Shown here piece by piece: positions 32,688-42,567 of a DNA stretch of 64,000 bases. The notes below the pieces were generated by a model, which did not search any database, was not told where the DNA came from, and saw only the letters and a list, made by a program, of their open reading frames with translations. Source of the stretch: Chloroflexota bacterium. Its GTDB lineage: Bacteria > Chloroflexota > Anaerolineae > Anaerolineales > Villigracilaceae. Position numbers and translations under genes: made by a program. Numbering within the stretch: position 1 is the stretch's first letter; each line of letters opens with the position of its first letter. Location of the stretch: positions 104,820-168,819 of the forward strand of contig JACRBL010000046.1 in NCBI GenBank assembly GCA_016234485.1. Direction: 5' to 3'.

Positions 32688-34301
32688 ATGGAAAAAACGC
32701 TCCGCACGATGTTCGCCCTGATAATCATGCTCGGATTGGCCGCGCCCGCCCAAAGGTCCGCGCAGGCCGCGAATGAGTATACGCTCACCATTCAGGTCAA
32801 TCAGGTCGTGACGACGGTCAGCCCGTTGATGTTGGGATCCAACGCGCCGTCCTGGCTTGGCGATCAGCGTTATGCCGATCCGCTTTTTCGCACGCGGACG
32901 AGATATTCGGGATTGAAATATCTTCGCCTGCCTGGCGGCAGTTGGAGCAACATGTATGGCTGGCTGGGTTGCGAGATGCGGACGTATTGGGTGGGGACGT
33001 CACAGCCTTGCGGCGGCGAGGGCGAAAACTGGAGTTCGTGGATCACGCGCCCGACCGATTACATCAACTATCTGAAGGCCGCGAAGATGCAGGCGGTTTA
33101 CATTGTGAACATCAATGCCAGCGCGCAGGAATCGGCCGCGCTGGTCGCGTTCTTTAACGGCGACCCTGCGGACACGCGCACGATCGGCGTGGATCGTTAC
33201 GGGCAGGATTGGAAGACGGTGGGACATTGGGCGCAACTTCGCGTGGATCACGGCAATGCCGCGCCGTTCAAGATCAAATATTGGGAAGTGGGCAATGAGG
33301 TGTATGGCGGAAAGCAATCTGCGGGCGGAGCGAATTGCGAGCCGTGGGGCTGGGAGGAAGTGTGGACGTGCGACGGCGCGGAGTACATCAACGGCGACGC
33401 GTCGCACGATGGCTACTTACAGATCCGCGCCGCGATGCGCGCGGTAGACTCGACCATCCTTGTCGGCGCAGTGGGGTTGGAAGATATGACCAGTTATGGG
33501 AATTGGGGCAGGAAGGTTTTGCAGGAGGCTGGCTCGGTGATGGATTATTACGTGATCCATCCCTATCCGTATGGGACGCCGCCCGCCAACACATCCGCAG
33601 GATGGGCGCAGATCCTCGCCAAGCCAAGACAGCAATGGCCCGCGCAAAAGAACGCGCTGAAGAATGCTTTTGACACATACGCGGGCGGACGAAATATCCC
33701 CATCGCGGCCAATGAATATAACCTGGTCTATTCGCACGATCTCGACACGCAACAGATGATGAAGCGGGCGGGCAACATGCTGTTCATGGCCGAAAGCATC
33801 GGGCAGGCCATCTCCAACAAGTATTTCATGTTCAATCAATGGAGCCTGTCCAACGGATGTTCGTATGTCACTGGGTCATGTTACGACCTGTTACTTGCCG
33901 ATAATAATTATGCGCGCCAACCTCAATACTATTCCTTCTTCCTTTGGTCGCGGTTCGGGAAGACGATGCTGAAAGTGAACACGGGCGCGCCAACCTCGCG
34001 TTTGAGCGTATACGCGGGCAAAAAGGACGCCACGCACTACACCGTTTTGGTGATCAACAAGACCGCACAATCCATTCAGGCAGGCGTGCGCTTCTCGGAT
34101 GCGCGCACCGTGACAGGCGGCCGCGCCGACGTGATCCGCGCCGCGTCGCTGGATGCCATGTCGGTGACGTTCAACAATCAGACGAACATCCCAAACAATC
34201 TCGGGGCGGTCGCGCCGCTGTCCCTGCCGCTGACAAATGGAAAAGTGAATTATTCGTTTCCACCCTATTCGATCACGCTGTTGACGATGACGACGCCGTA
34301 A
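32688..34301 (+). CDS. secreted glycoside hydrolase, alpha-L-arabinofuranosidase-like (clan GH-A)
   Basis: 537 residues with a signal peptide (TMFALIIMLGLAAPAQRSAQA; cleavage near residue 28). TIM-barrel glycosidase: acid/base Glu in IKYWEVGNEVYG and nucleophile Glu in PIAANEYNL, the spacing of clan GH-A arabinofuranosidases, followed by a beta-sandwich at about 440-537. It should act outside the cell on plant or exopolysaccharide side chains. Monocistronic, with a terminator behind. Confidence 0.8.
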   Translation: MEKTLRTMFALIIMLGLAAPAQRSAQAANEYTLTIQVNQVVTTVSPLMLGSNAPSWLGDQRYADPLFRTRTRYSGLKYLRLPGGSWSNMYGWLGCEMRTYWVGTSQPCGGEGENWSSWITRPTDYINYLKAAKMQAVYIVNINASAQESAALVAFFNGDPADTRTIGVDRYGQDWKTVGHWAQLRVDHGNAAPFKIKYWEVGNEVYGGKQSAGGANCEPWGWEEVWTCDGAEYINGDASHDGYLQIRAAMRAVDSTILVGAVGLEDMTSYGNWGRKVLQEAGSVMDYYVIHPYPYGTPPANTSAGWAQILAKPRQQWPAQKNALKNAFDTYAGGRNIPIAANEYNLVYSHDLDTQQMMKRAGNMLFMAESIGQAISNKYFMFNQWSLSNGCSYVTGSCYDLLLADNNYARQPQYYSFFLWSRFGKTMLKVNTGAPTSRLSVYAGKKDATHYTVLVINKTAQSIQAGVRFSDARTVTGGRADVIRAASLDAMSVTFNNQTNIPNNLGAVAPLSLPLTNGKVNYSFPPYSITLLTMTTP

Positions 34302-34326
34302 TTTTTTCGGGCATGCATCGAAAGCG

Positions 34327-34362
34327 AACGGCGCAAAGTCGATTCCAACTTTGCGCCGTTTT
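34327..34362. terminator. intrinsic terminator
   Basis: Perfect 13-bp arms (34327-34339, 34348-34360); it lies between the convergent glycosidase and pyk genes. The T-run (+) is short. Confidence 0.8.
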
Positions 34363-34379
34363 GATTCGGAGTGCGGACT

Positions 34380-35825
34380 TTACGACCCGACCGTGTGCAA
34401 CAAAAGCATGTTGGGCGTGCGCAGAGCGCCAACGGGGAATCCGCACACCAGCGCCACTTGCTGACCCGATTTGACCATCCCGTTTTGCAAGAGAGCCGCG
34501 TCCACATGATAGAGCATATCTTCCATGGTGGTCGCGAACGGCACGAGCCGCGGTTGCACGCCCCACAAGAAGGTCAGGCGGCGGCAGGTTTCCTCTTCGG
34601 GCGTGAACGCTAAAATGGGGACATTGGGATGCGACTTGGAGATCAACTGCGCGGTGCGTCCCTGCATGGTGAAGACGGCCACCGCGGACACGTCACGGTC
34701 ACGCGCGACTTCGTAGGCGGCCCGCGCCATCGACGCGGCGTCGCTGTCTCCGAGCGACTCGAGCGAGCGCGCCTTGCCCCACTCAATGAAATGCGACTCG
34801 GCTTCAACGATAATGCGCGACATCATCGCCACCGACTCGACGGGATATTTTCCGGAAGCTGATTCTGCCGAGAGCATCACCGCGTCCGTGCCGTCGAAGA
34901 TGGCGTTTGCCACATCTGAGGCTTCGGCGCGCGTGGGAAGCGGATTCGAGATCATTGATTCGAGCATCTGCGTGGCGGTGATGACCAGTTTGGCGCGCGT
35001 GTTGGCGGCCAGGATGATCTTCTTCTGCAACACGGGCACTTTTTCGGGGGGCATTTCCACGCCCAGGTCGCCGCGGGCAACCATCACACCGTCCACCACT
35101 TCGAGGATGCGATCCAAATCTTCAAAGACTTCGGGTTTTTCCAACTTGGCGATGACGAGCGGGGCGCGTTTGCCGCTTCCGTTGTAGCCGAATTTCTTCA
35201 TGGCCGTCCGCACTTTTAGCACGTCATCCGCCGAGCGGACGAAGGAGATGGCGACCGCGTCCACGCCGTGGGCGAGGCCAAATTCCAGGTCGGCTTCGTC
35301 TTTTTCGGTGAAGCCCGCGATGCGGAGACGGACGCCAGGCAGGTTGATACCCTTGTGCGAGGTGAGCGGTCCGCCCACGGCGACGGTGGCCGTCAGGCGA
35401 CGCGGGTGGGGCGATTCCACCGTCATGCGCAGACGACCGTCATCGAGCAGGAGCCGGTCGCCCGTCCGGACCGATTCGAAAAGTTCCTCGAAGGCGACGG
35501 GAATCTTTTGTCCATCAAAATCGGGCGGCGCGTCTTCTTCCGCATAAAAAAGAACCCGCTCCCCCACTTTCAGGTTGAGGGGCTGGGGCAGGTTGCCCAC
35601 GCGGACTTTCGGTCCCTGCAAATCCTGAAGGATGGCGACGGGGCGATCCAACTCGGCGGACACTTTGCGGATGGCCGCAATGCGCGCGGCGTGATCGGCA
35701 TGAGCGCCGTGGGAAAAATTCAGGCGGGCGACGTTCAACCCAGCGGCGATTAGGTCACGTAAAATTTCTTCGCTCTGGCTGGCCGGCCCAATGGTGGCGA
35801 CAATTTTTGCTTTTCGTTTGGTAGG
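34380..35825 (-). CDS. pyk: pyruvate kinase
   Basis: 481 residues from the ATG 35825, chosen because GAGGAAA lies 8 nt upstream (an in-frame ATG at 35843 lies before it). KAKIVATIGPAS at the start, LNFSHGAH, the KLEKPEVFEDLD-type segment with MVARGDLGVEMP and the MLESMISNPLPTRAEASDVANA signature. It makes pyruvate and ATP from PEP and ADP. Last gene of a leftward run that includes ald and a CoA-transferase. Confidence 0.95.
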   Translation of the reverse strand, partial: PTKRKAKIVATIGPASQSEEILRDLIAAGLNVARLNFSHGAHADHAARIAAIRKVSAELDRPVAILQDLQGPKVRVGNLPQPLNLKVGERVLFYAEEDAPPDFDGQKIPVAFEELFESVRTGDRLLLDDGRLRMTVESPHPRRLTATVAVGGPLTSHKGINLPGVRLRIAGFTEKDEADLEFGLAHGVDAVAISFVRSADDVLKVRTAMKKFGYNGSGKRAPLVIAKLEKPEVFEDLDRILEVVDGVMVARGDLGVEMPPEKVPVLQKKIILAANTRAKLVITATQMLESMISNPLPTRAEASDVANAIFDGTDAVMLSAESASGKYPVESVAMMSRIIVEAESHFIEWGKARSLESLGDSDAASMARAAYEVARDRDVSAVAVFTMQGRTAQLISKSHPNVPILAFTPEEETCRRLTFLWGVQPRLVPFATTMEDMLYHVDAALLQNGMVKSGQQVALVCGFPVGALRTPNMLLLHTVGS

Positions 35826-35914
35826 CATAGATAATTTCCTCATGCAATAAACACCCGCGCATCGGGAAAAGATGCGCGGGCTGTCGTAAGTCGGATTGGC
35901 GATCCGACCTACAG

Positions 35915-37234
35915 TTACATGTAATGCAATTCTCTCGCCTGCTTCGCCAATTCTTCGCGGAAATCGGGATGGGCCACGTTGATGAGGGCTTGGGCGCGCT
36001 GGCGGATGGTCTTGCCATAGAGTTCGGCCACGCCAAATTCGGTGACGACGAAGCGGACGTGGTTGCGGCTGGTGACGACGCCCGCGCCGTGCTTGAGCAT
36101 CGAAACGATCTTGCTCAGGCGCGTCCCATCGCGCAAGGTGACAACGCTCGGCAGGGCGATAATCGGCACGCCGTTCTTCGAGCGAGAGGCCCCGTAGATG
36201 AAGTCTAATTGGCCGCCCACGCCGCTGTAAAGTTTGGGGCCGATGCTGTCGGCGCAGACCTGACCTGTGAGGTCCACTTCAATGGCCGAATTGACCGCCA
36301 CCATGCGTTCGTTCTGCGCGATGACGAAGGGATCGTTGACGTATTCGGTGCGATGCAATTCGATCATCGGGTTGTCGTCCACCCAATCGTAGAGGCGTTT
36401 GCTCCCCATGAGGAAGCCCGCCACGATCTTGCCTGGGTGCAGGGTCTTGCGCGCGTTGGTCAACACGCCCGCGTTGACGAGGTCAATCACGCCGTCGGAA
36501 AAGAGCTCGGTGTGGATGCCGAGATCGCGCTTGTCGTATAGATATTTCAGCACCGCGTCGGGGATGGCGCCGATGCCGAGTTGCATGGTCGCGCCGTCGG
36601 GAATAAGGCCCGCGATGTGACCGGCGATCTTTTCGATGATCTCCCCTTCGCCCTCATCAGCCATCGCCAGTTCGGGAATCGGATAATTCACTGGCACGAT
36701 ATGATGCAAGCGGCTGACGTGGATGAACGAATCGCCCAGCGTGCGCGGCATCTGTTCGTTCACTTCGGCGATGATGATCTTGGCGGTTTCGGCGGGCGTT
36801 TTGGTGGGACCCACTTCAACGCCGAGAGAGCAGAAGCCATGCTCATCGGGCGGCGAGACTTGAATCAGCGCCACGTCCAGAGGCAGGATGCCGCGCTTAA
36901 ACAGCAGGGGAAATTCCGAGAGCAGGATGGGCGAGAAATCGGCGCGGCCCTCTTGCACGGCCTTGCGGATGTTATGGCTGATGAACATGGAGTTGACGCG
37001 CAGGTGTCCTTCCATGGCGGGGCTGACGTAATCGGCCGCGCCAACAGTCAGCACCTGGGCGATCTCAACGTTGGACAGTTCGGGCGCGTACCCCACCAGC
37101 GCCGCGAGAACTGTCTGAGGTACCGACACGTTCCCCGTCAGAAAGACGCGGTTGCCCGATTTGATGGCGCGGACGGCATCCTGGGCGGTCTTCACGCGCG
37201 ATTGATAAAGGCTAGTCCAGTCCATCGTCCACAT
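35915..37234 (-). CDS. acetyl-CoA hydrolase/4-hydroxybutyrate CoA-transferase family
   Basis: 439 residues. The catalytic Glu is in GIHTELFSDGVIDL; GIGAIPDAVLKYL and SGVGGQLDFIYGASRS are the CoA-binding loops. It swaps CoA between acetyl-CoA and a carboxylic acid such as butyrate, 4-hydroxybutyrate or succinate. Its start (37234 or 37225) lies inside the 3' end of ald, an overlap that suggests coupling. The substrate cannot be read from sequence. Confidence 0.87.
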   Translation of the reverse strand: MWTMDWTSLYQSRVKTAQDAVRAIKSGNRVFLTGNVSVPQTVLAALVGYAPELSNVEIAQVLTVGAADYVSPAMEGHLRVNSMFISHNIRKAVQEGRADFSPILLSEFPLLFKRGILPLDVALIQVSPPDEHGFCSLGVEVGPTKTPAETAKIIIAEVNEQMPRTLGDSFIHVSRLHHIVPVNYPIPELAMADEGEGEIIEKIAGHIAGLIPDGATMQLGIGAIPDAVLKYLYDKRDLGIHTELFSDGVIDLVNAGVLTNARKTLHPGKIVAGFLMGSKRLYDWVDDNPMIELHRTEYVNDPFVIAQNERMVAVNSAIEVDLTGQVCADSIGPKLYSGVGGQLDFIYGASRSKNGVPIIALPSVVTLRDGTRLSKIVSMLKHGAGVVTSRNHVRFVVTEFGVAELYGKTIRQRAQALINVAHPDFREELAKQARELHYM

Positions 37235-38315
37235 CCTTACGGGCGGTCAAACGTCCCATGTGCGAGAGTTTGCCGCCGCGTGTATTGACCGCGATCTCGA
37301 TCGCGGGATTTTCATCAATGGCTGTTTCAACGCCCTTCTCGGCCATCTCCATGATGAAGGGCATGGCCGCGTTGACGAAGGAATGCGTGCAGGTGCGCGC
37401 CACCACGCCAGGGATATTTGGCACGCAATAATGAATGACGCCCTCTTCCACATAACTGGGCTGGTCGTGTGTGGTCGGACGCGCCGTTTCGATACTGCCG
37501 CCCTCGTCAATGTCCACGTCCACGATCACCGAGCGCGGCTTCATCGTGCGCACGACCTCGCGCGGCACGAGCAGGGGCGTGCGCTCGCCAGGGACGAGCG
37601 CCGCGCCCACCAAAACGTCCACGAAGGAGGCGACGCGTTCGATGTTGCGCCGCGTGGAGATCATGGTCGAAACGCCGGGGAAGCGATCCACGATCCGTTG
37701 CAGGGCAGTCAGGTCGCGATCCAACACGATGACGTGCGCGCCCAACCCGACGAAGGTCTGCGCCGCGTACGTGCCGACGATGCCGCCGCCTAGGATGGCA
37801 ACTTCCGCGGGCGGGACGCCAGGCATGCCGCCCAGCAAAATTCCCTTGCCGCCCCAGTTGTTTTGCAGGCAGCGCGCCGCGATCGAAGCCGCCATCGCGC
37901 CGCACATCTGGCTGAACGGACGAAGCACAGGCCGCGAACCGTCGGCCAGCGCGATCTGTTCGTAGGCAATGGACGTGATCTGCTTTTCGAGCAAAACGTC
38001 CAGCTTGTCCTGCCGCGCCGAGGCGAGATGCAACATGCCCGCCACCGCGCCGCCAGGCAAGAGCCAGTCCAATTCTTCTTTGAGCGGACGCGCCACTTTC
38101 AGCAACAAATCCGCGCGGCCGTAGACTTCCTCGCCCGAATAGACGAGCCGCGCCCCAGCCTTTTCATACTCCCGGTCGCTGAACCCCGCCCCGACTCCCG
38201 CGTCATGTTCCACCCAAACGTGGTTTCCCATCTGGGATAGAATCTCCACCCCGGCGGGCGAAAGCCCAACGCGATACTCGAACGGACGGCGTTCTTTTGG
38301 TATGCCAATGTTCAT
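37212..38315 (-). CDS. ald: alanine dehydrogenase
   Basis: 367 residues. IGIPKERRPFEYRVGLSP at the start, MCGAMAASIAARCLQ, and the NAD-binding GGGIVGTYAAQTFVGLGA, with PNIPGVVARTCTHSFVNA near the end, as in L-alanine dehydrogenases. It interconverts alanine and pyruvate with NAD. Arranged head-to-tail between rocD and the CoA-transferase. A 31-nt palindrome (38329-38359) sits in the rocD-ald gap. Confidence 0.93.
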   Translation of the reverse strand: MNIGIPKERRPFEYRVGLSPAGVEILSQMGNHVWVEHDAGVGAGFSDREYEKAGARLVYSGEEVYGRADLLLKVARPLKEELDWLLPGGAVAGMLHLASARQDKLDVLLEKQITSIAYEQIALADGSRPVLRPFSQMCGAMAASIAARCLQNNWGGKGILLGGMPGVPPAEVAILGGGIVGTYAAQTFVGLGAHVIVLDRDLTALQRIVDRFPGVSTMISTRRNIERVASFVDVLVGAALVPGERTPLLVPREVVRTMKPRSVIVDVDIDEGGSIETARPTTHDQPSYVEEGVIHYCVPNIPGVVARTCTHSFVNAAMPFIMEMAEKGVETAIDENPAIEIAVNTRGGKLSHMGRLTARKDVDDGLD

Positions 38316-38328
38316 GGTTCCTCCAAAA

Positions 38329-38359
38329 GACTTCCGAAGTCTCCGAGACTTCGGAAGTC
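38329..38359. repeat. 31-nt REP palindrome (R1)
   Basis: GACTTCCGAAGTC-TCCGA-GACTTCGGAAGTC, 13-5-13 layout. Four further copies and one variant lie at 56.2-57.8 kb around the RAYT gene. Confidence 0.9.
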
Positions 38360-38366
38360 AGAATGA

Positions 38367-39569
38367 TTACTTCATATTCAACACATCACGAATGGACGGC
38401 AAAGCCCAATCAATGGTGTCCTTGTCAATCACGAGTGGCGGAGCGAAGCGAATGACGTTATCGTGCGTCTCCTTCGCCAGAATGCCCTTCTCTTGCAACG
38501 CCACGCAAAAACGACGCGCGCCGCCCGCCTCGGGTTTGAGTTCCACGCCGATGAGCAGACCGCGTCCGCGCACTTCCTTGACGTGTGGGCTGGAGATCTC
38601 GCTCAACTGCTCGAGGAAGTACGTCCCCAATTCGTTGGAGCGCTCGGCCAGTTTCTCCTCACGGATCACGCGTAACGAGGCGCGGGCGATGGCCGCCGCC
38701 AGCGGATTGCCGCCAAACGTGGAGCCATGCTCGCCAGGTTGGAAGAGTCCCAGCAGGGGCGCGTCCGCCAGGACTGCGCTGACGGGATAGAACCCGCCCG
38801 AAAGCGCCTTGCCGACAATGACCATGTCGGGACGCACGTCTTCATGCTGACTGGCAAAGAGTTTGCCCGTGCGGCCGAGGCCGGTTTGAATCTCGTCCGC
38901 GATCAGGAGGACGGTGTGCTTCTTGCACAAATCCGCCACTTGCTTCAAATAGCCCGCGGGCGGGATGATGACTCCGCCCTCGCCTTGAATCGGTTCAAGC
39001 AAGATCGCGGCGGTGTTGGACGTGATGAGGCGCTCGATGGCCTCCACGTCCCCATACGGCGCGACGAGGAAGCCCGGCGTGTAGGGGCCGAAGTCATCGC
39101 GATACAAAGGCTCGGTGGAAAACGAAATGATGGTGGTCGTCCGCCCGTGGAAGTTGCCCGCACAGACGATGATCTCGGCCTGGTGACGCGCCACGTTTTT
39201 GTAGCGATAGGCCCACTTGCGCGCCAGTTTGATGGCGGTTTCCACGGCTTCCGCGCCCGAGTTCATGGGCAGGGACATGTCGTAGCCCGTCATCTCGGAG
39301 AATTCCTTGTAGAAAAGCGGGAGTTGATCGTTGCGGAAGGCGCGCGAGGTGAGCGTGACCTTCTTCGCCTGCTCGATCATGGCGTTCAAAATTTCGGGGT
39401 GGACGTGTCCCTGATTGACGGCGGAGTAGGCGCTGAGGCAATCGAGGTACTTCTTCCCGTCCACGTCATAGACCCACACGCCCTCGGCGCGTTCGATCAC
39501 GACATCGAGGGGATGATAGTTATGCGCGCCAAATTGTTCTTCTAAAGCGATGTATTCCTGGGTATTCAT
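38367..39569 (-). CDS. rocD: ornithine aminotransferase
   Basis: 400 residues, class III PLP enzyme: [55 protein letters not shown] and the [17 protein letters not shown] Schiff-base segment. Overall it follows RocD (ornithine to glutamate semialdehyde), with ADYH-type N-terminus [17 protein letters not shown]. Located next to argF, so ornithine is the common metabolite. Confidence 0.92.
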   Translation of the reverse strand: MNTQEYIALEEQFGAHNYHPLDVVIERAEGVWVYDVDGKKYLDCLSAYSAVNQGHVHPEILNAMIEQAKKVTLTSRAFRNDQLPLFYKEFSEMTGYDMSLPMNSGAEAVETAIKLARKWAYRYKNVARHQAEIIVCAGNFHGRTTTIISFSTEPLYRDDFGPYTPGFLVAPYGDVEAIERLITSNTAAILLEPIQGEGGVIIPPAGYLKQVADLCKKHTVLLIADEIQTGLGRTGKLFASQHEDVRPDMVIVGKALSGGFYPVSAVLADAPLLGLFQPGEHGSTFGGNPLAAAIARASLRVIREEKLAERSNELGTYFLEQLSEISSPHVKEVRGRGLLIGVELKPEAGGARRFCVALQEKGILAKETHDNVIRFAPPLVIDKDTIDWALPSIRDVLNMK

Positions 39570-39652
39570 GAAGTCTCCAAAATTAAGATTCTTGCGGTAC
39601 GCAATACGCAGTACGGAATACGTGTTGCGTATTGCGTACTGCGTATCATGCC

Positions 39653-40579
39653 TTACGCCACTTCAAACAAACGGGCGAGAATGGCCTTCTGCGCGTGGAG
39701 GCGGTTATGCGCCTGCGGGAAGATGACCGAATGAGGGCCGTCGGCCACCTCGTCGGTCAACTCGTGGTTGCGGTGCGCGGGCAGGCAGTGCATCACGATC
39801 ACGTCCTTGTCGGCCTCGCTGACCAGCTTGGCATTAACCTGATATGGCGGGAAGACCAGTTCGCGCTTGGCGGTCTCCTCTTCCTGCCCCATCGAAGTCC
39901 ACGTGTCGGTGTAGATGACGTGCGCTTTCTTGACCGCCTCGTGCGGGTCGCTGATGAATTTGAGTTTGGAGCCTGTCTCTTTGGCGATTTTCTTCGCGAT
40001 GGTCACGGCCTCGGGGACGATGTCGTAGCCTTCGGGGTTGGCAATGGTGAAGTTCCAGCCGAGTTTGGCCGAAACGTGCATGAGCGAGACGGCCACATTG
40101 TTGCCATCGCCCACGTAACTGACGTTCAGTCCCTTCGACTTTTTGCCGAACTTTTCCACGATGGTCAACGCGTCGGCCATGCCCTGGCAGGGATGGTTGT
40201 AATCGCTCAAGCCGTTGACAACGGGGATTTCGGACCACTTCGCCAATTCCAGCACGTGGGCGTGATCGAAGACGCGCGCCATCAACGCGTGGACGTATCC
40301 CGAAAGGACACGGGCCACGTCCGCGATGGATTCACGCTTGCCGAGTCCGATCTCGCTCGGGGAGAGGTAGAGCGCGTCGCCGCCGCAGTGGCGCATGGCC
40401 ATATCAAACGAGATGCGCGTCCGCAGGCTGGGTTTCTGGAAGATCATTCCCAAAACCTTGCCTTTGAAGAGCTTCTTGTTGCCTTTTTTGAAACATTGCT
40501 TCTTGAGTTTAAGGGCGATATCGAGCAGATCTTTGATTTCTTCGCTGGAATAATCAGAGATGGCGAGAAAGTCTTTCAT
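39653..40579 (-). CDS. argF: ornithine carbamoyltransferase
   Basis: 308 residues. Carbamoyl-phosphate site SLRTRISF and HCLPAHR near the end; LSDYNHPCQ for ornithine. The ATG at 40579 has AGGAG upstream; the longer reading frame beyond it is made of a repeat element. It can run in either direction, biosynthetic or catabolic (arginine deiminase pathway), and the presence of rocD and ald argues for nitrogen-source catabolism, but no arcA or arcC is seen. Confidence 0.93.
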   Translation of the reverse strand: MKDFLAISDYSSEEIKDLLDIALKLKKQCFKKGNKKLFKGKVLGMIFQKPSLRTRISFDMAMRHCGGDALYLSPSEIGLGKRESIADVARVLSGYVHALMARVFDHAHVLELAKWSEIPVVNGLSDYNHPCQGMADALTIVEKFGKKSKGLNVSYVGDGNNVAVSLMHVSAKLGWNFTIANPEGYDIVPEAVTIAKKIAKETGSKLKFISDPHEAVKKAHVIYTDTWTSMGQEEETAKRELVFPPYQVNAKLVSEADKDVIVMHCLPAHRNHELTDEVADGPHSVIFPQAHNRLHAQKAILARLFEVA

Positions 40580-40611
40580 AAGGTCTCCTGGGGATTTTTT
40601 ACCGCTCGTGT

Positions 40612-40725
40612 CGTCATTGCGAGGGTGATCTTCCCGACACTTGCCCTGGCGGGCAGCGCCAGGGAGCAATCCCCTCATGGTGCGGAGATTGCTTCGTCGG
40701 GACGAACACCCTCCTCGCAATGACG
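40612..40725. repeat. CGTCATTGCGAG inverted-repeat element, copy C
   Basis: CGTCATTGCGAGGGTG to CCTCGCAATGACG, with a GCCCTGGCGGGCAGCGCCAG palindrome inserted (about 40642-40664). The tail gtacggtagaaaag continues as in copy A. The surrounding spacer 40580-40928 has no gene; it also holds a CGTCAGCAGTTGAACTG hairpin half at about 40839-40858. Confidence 0.85.
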
Positions 40726-40928
40726 GACGTACGGTAGAAAAGAATTTCTTCAAAAGTATATCACGCAGGCAAGTCCGCCCATAGTGACGAAATCCCCCCG
40801 CCAGAGTGACAATCCTAACGGGGGGAGAAGGCTCCTGTTTCGTCAGCAGTTGAACTGCTCGCGAACGTTGAATTCGGGGAGAAGGCTCGGGTCGGCGCGC
40901 ACGGCCAAGCGGTGGAGGGATGCGAGGG

Positions 40929-41732
40929 CTATTCGATGACGACGTTCGTGAGGTCGTCTTCGGGCGCGGGGTATTTCATGTCCAGTTTTTTGAGCGTGTC
41001 CACCAACACGGTGGAAATGACGAGATCGCGGTACCACTTGCGATTGGCGGGGACGATGTACCACGGGGCGTGTTCGGTACTGGTCTTGCTGAGAGCGTCT
41101 TCGTAGGCCTTCATATAATCAGGCCAGAGTTTGCGCTCCTCGAGGTCGCCGAGGCGGAATTTCCAGTGTTTGGCGGGGTCGTCGAGACGGGCTTGCAGGC
41201 GCTCCTTTTGCTCGTCGCGGTCAATGTGCAGGTAAAACTTGAGGATGGTTGTGCCGGTCTCGGCGAGGTGACGTTCGAAGGCGTTGATCTGCTCGTAGCG
41301 CTGTTTCCACGTTGCGCGCGGGACGATGTTGTGGACGCGCACGACGAGGACGTCTTCGTAGTGACTGCGGTTGAAGATGACGATCTCGCCCTTGCCTGGC
41401 ACAACCTTGTGGACGCGCCAGAGGTAATCGTGAGCGAGTTCCTCCTCGGTGGGGACTTTGAACGCGGCCACGCGCACGCCCTGCGGATTGACGCCATCGA
41501 AGACGCGGCGGATGACCCCGTCTTTGCCGCCCGTATCCATGGCCTGGAGGACGATCAGAATTTTGTGTTTGCCTTCGGCGAAGAGCAGTTCCTGCAACTC
41601 CTCCAATTTGGCGTTGAGTTTTTCCACTTCGAGCAAGCCCTTCTCTTTGCCGCCCTTGAAATCGCCGGTGTCGTTTGGGTCTATTTTGGAGAGGTTTATT
41701 TTCGAGCCTGGTTTGACGAGGTATTGTTTCAT
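40929..41732 (-). CDS. ppk2: polyphosphate kinase 2 family protein
   Basis: 267 residues. Walker A-like AMDTGGKDGVIRRVFDGVNP (about 74-93), Walker B-like IVIFNRSHYEDVLVVRVH and a lid with R-rich QERLQARLDDP. PPK2 enzymes transfer phosphate between polyphosphate and nucleotides; the class (ADP or AMP preference) is not fixed by what I can see. Monocistronic. Confidence 0.88.
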   Translation of the reverse strand: MKQYLVKPGSKINLSKIDPNDTGDFKGGKEKGLLEVEKLNAKLEELQELLFAEGKHKILIVLQAMDTGGKDGVIRRVFDGVNPQGVRVAAFKVPTEEELAHDYLWRVHKVVPGKGEIVIFNRSHYEDVLVVRVHNIVPRATWKQRYEQINAFERHLAETGTTILKFYLHIDRDEQKERLQARLDDPAKHWKFRLGDLEERKLWPDYMKAYEDALSKTSTEHAPWYIVPANRKWYRDLVISTVLVDTLKKLDMKYPAPEDDLTNVVIE

Positions 41733-41762
41733 GGGTTAATCCTGTTTTCGCTTGCACGTTAT

Positions 41763-41843
41763 CGTCATTGCGAGCCCGCAGGGCGAAGCAATCTCGTCGA
41801 TCAGCGATGGGATTGCTTCGTCGCTAGCGCTCCTCACAATGAC
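41763..41843. repeat. CGTCATTGCGAG inverted-repeat element, copy D
   Basis: CGTCATTGCGAGCCC to CCTCACAATGACA, about 81 nt, with GAAGCAATCTCG and GATTGCTTCGTCG inside, in the spacer before ppk2. Confidence 0.8.
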
Positions 41844-41859
41844 AGAAGAAAAAAAGTTT

Positions 41860-42513
41860 TTAGGTGCGCGAGTAATTCTTCACATATTCAGGCGTGGGAA
41901 TTTCTGCGGGCAAGACCTCATCGCGGACGGGGGCGAGGGGCATCTCGCGGATGGGAAGGACGCCCGCCCAGATGGGAAGCGCGTAATCCTCCTCATCGTC
42001 TCCAGGAGGGCCGAGGCGGACTTTGGCGGAGGCCTCGTCAATCTGGATGGAGACCACGCTGGTGGCGTTCATCTCTTTCGGCGTGGGGAGACGCGCCTCC
42101 TGCCAGCGGCCTGGGATGAGGTGATCCACAACGGCTTCCAGCGCGGACATCTTCTCGGCCTCGTCGGTGACGAGTCGGCCCGTCCCGAAGAGGACGACCG
42201 AACGGTAGTTGACCGAGGAATGGAAGACCGAGCGCGCCAGTACCAACCCGTCCACGATGGTGGCTTCCACACAGACGGGATTGCCCGCTTCGATGTGCTT
42301 GAGCAGGCGGCTGGCCTTCGCGCCGTGCAGGATAATGGTATCGTTCACGCGCGCAAAGTTGATCGGGATGACAAAGGGCTGTCCACCCTCGGCAAAGCCA
42401 ACGTGACAGATGAGCGCCTCGTCGAGGATCTGGTAAATGGTCTCGCGGTCGTAATGTCCGCGCTTGGGGAGGCGGTTGACGCGGGTTTTGGGGGAGGGTT
42501 GAAAGTTTGTCAT
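41860..42513 (-). CDS. pyridoxamine-phosphate oxidase-like (NimA-type) flavin-binding protein
   Basis: 217 residues from the ATG 42513, preceded by AGAGGAAC. Split-barrel fold: RGHYDRETIYQILDEALICH, GQPFVIPINFARVND, ILHGAKASRLLKHI, and NYRSVVLFGTGRLV, as in the FMN-binding NimA family. Some relatives reduce nitro drugs; the native role is unknown. Upstream is VapBC, on the same strand. Confidence 0.78.
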   Translation of the reverse strand: MTNFQPSPKTRVNRLPKRGHYDRETIYQILDEALICHVGFAEGGQPFVIPINFARVNDTIILHGAKASRLLKHIEAGNPVCVEATIVDGLVLARSVFHSSVNYRSVVLFGTGRLVTDEAEKMSALEAVVDHLIPGRWQEARLPTPKEMNATSVVSIQIDEASAKVRLGPPGDDEEDYALPIWAGVLPIREMPLAPVRDEVLPAEIPTPEYVKNYSRT

Positions 42514-42567
42514 AAAGGTTCCTCTTGCCATGAGTTACCCCACTCTCGATGGTTTTAATGAACTGGA

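Noticed and set aside
40580-40753. N-terminal extension of argF
   Set aside because: The extra frame is made of the CGTCATTGCGAG repeat; the family N-terminus and the AGGAG place the start at 40579.
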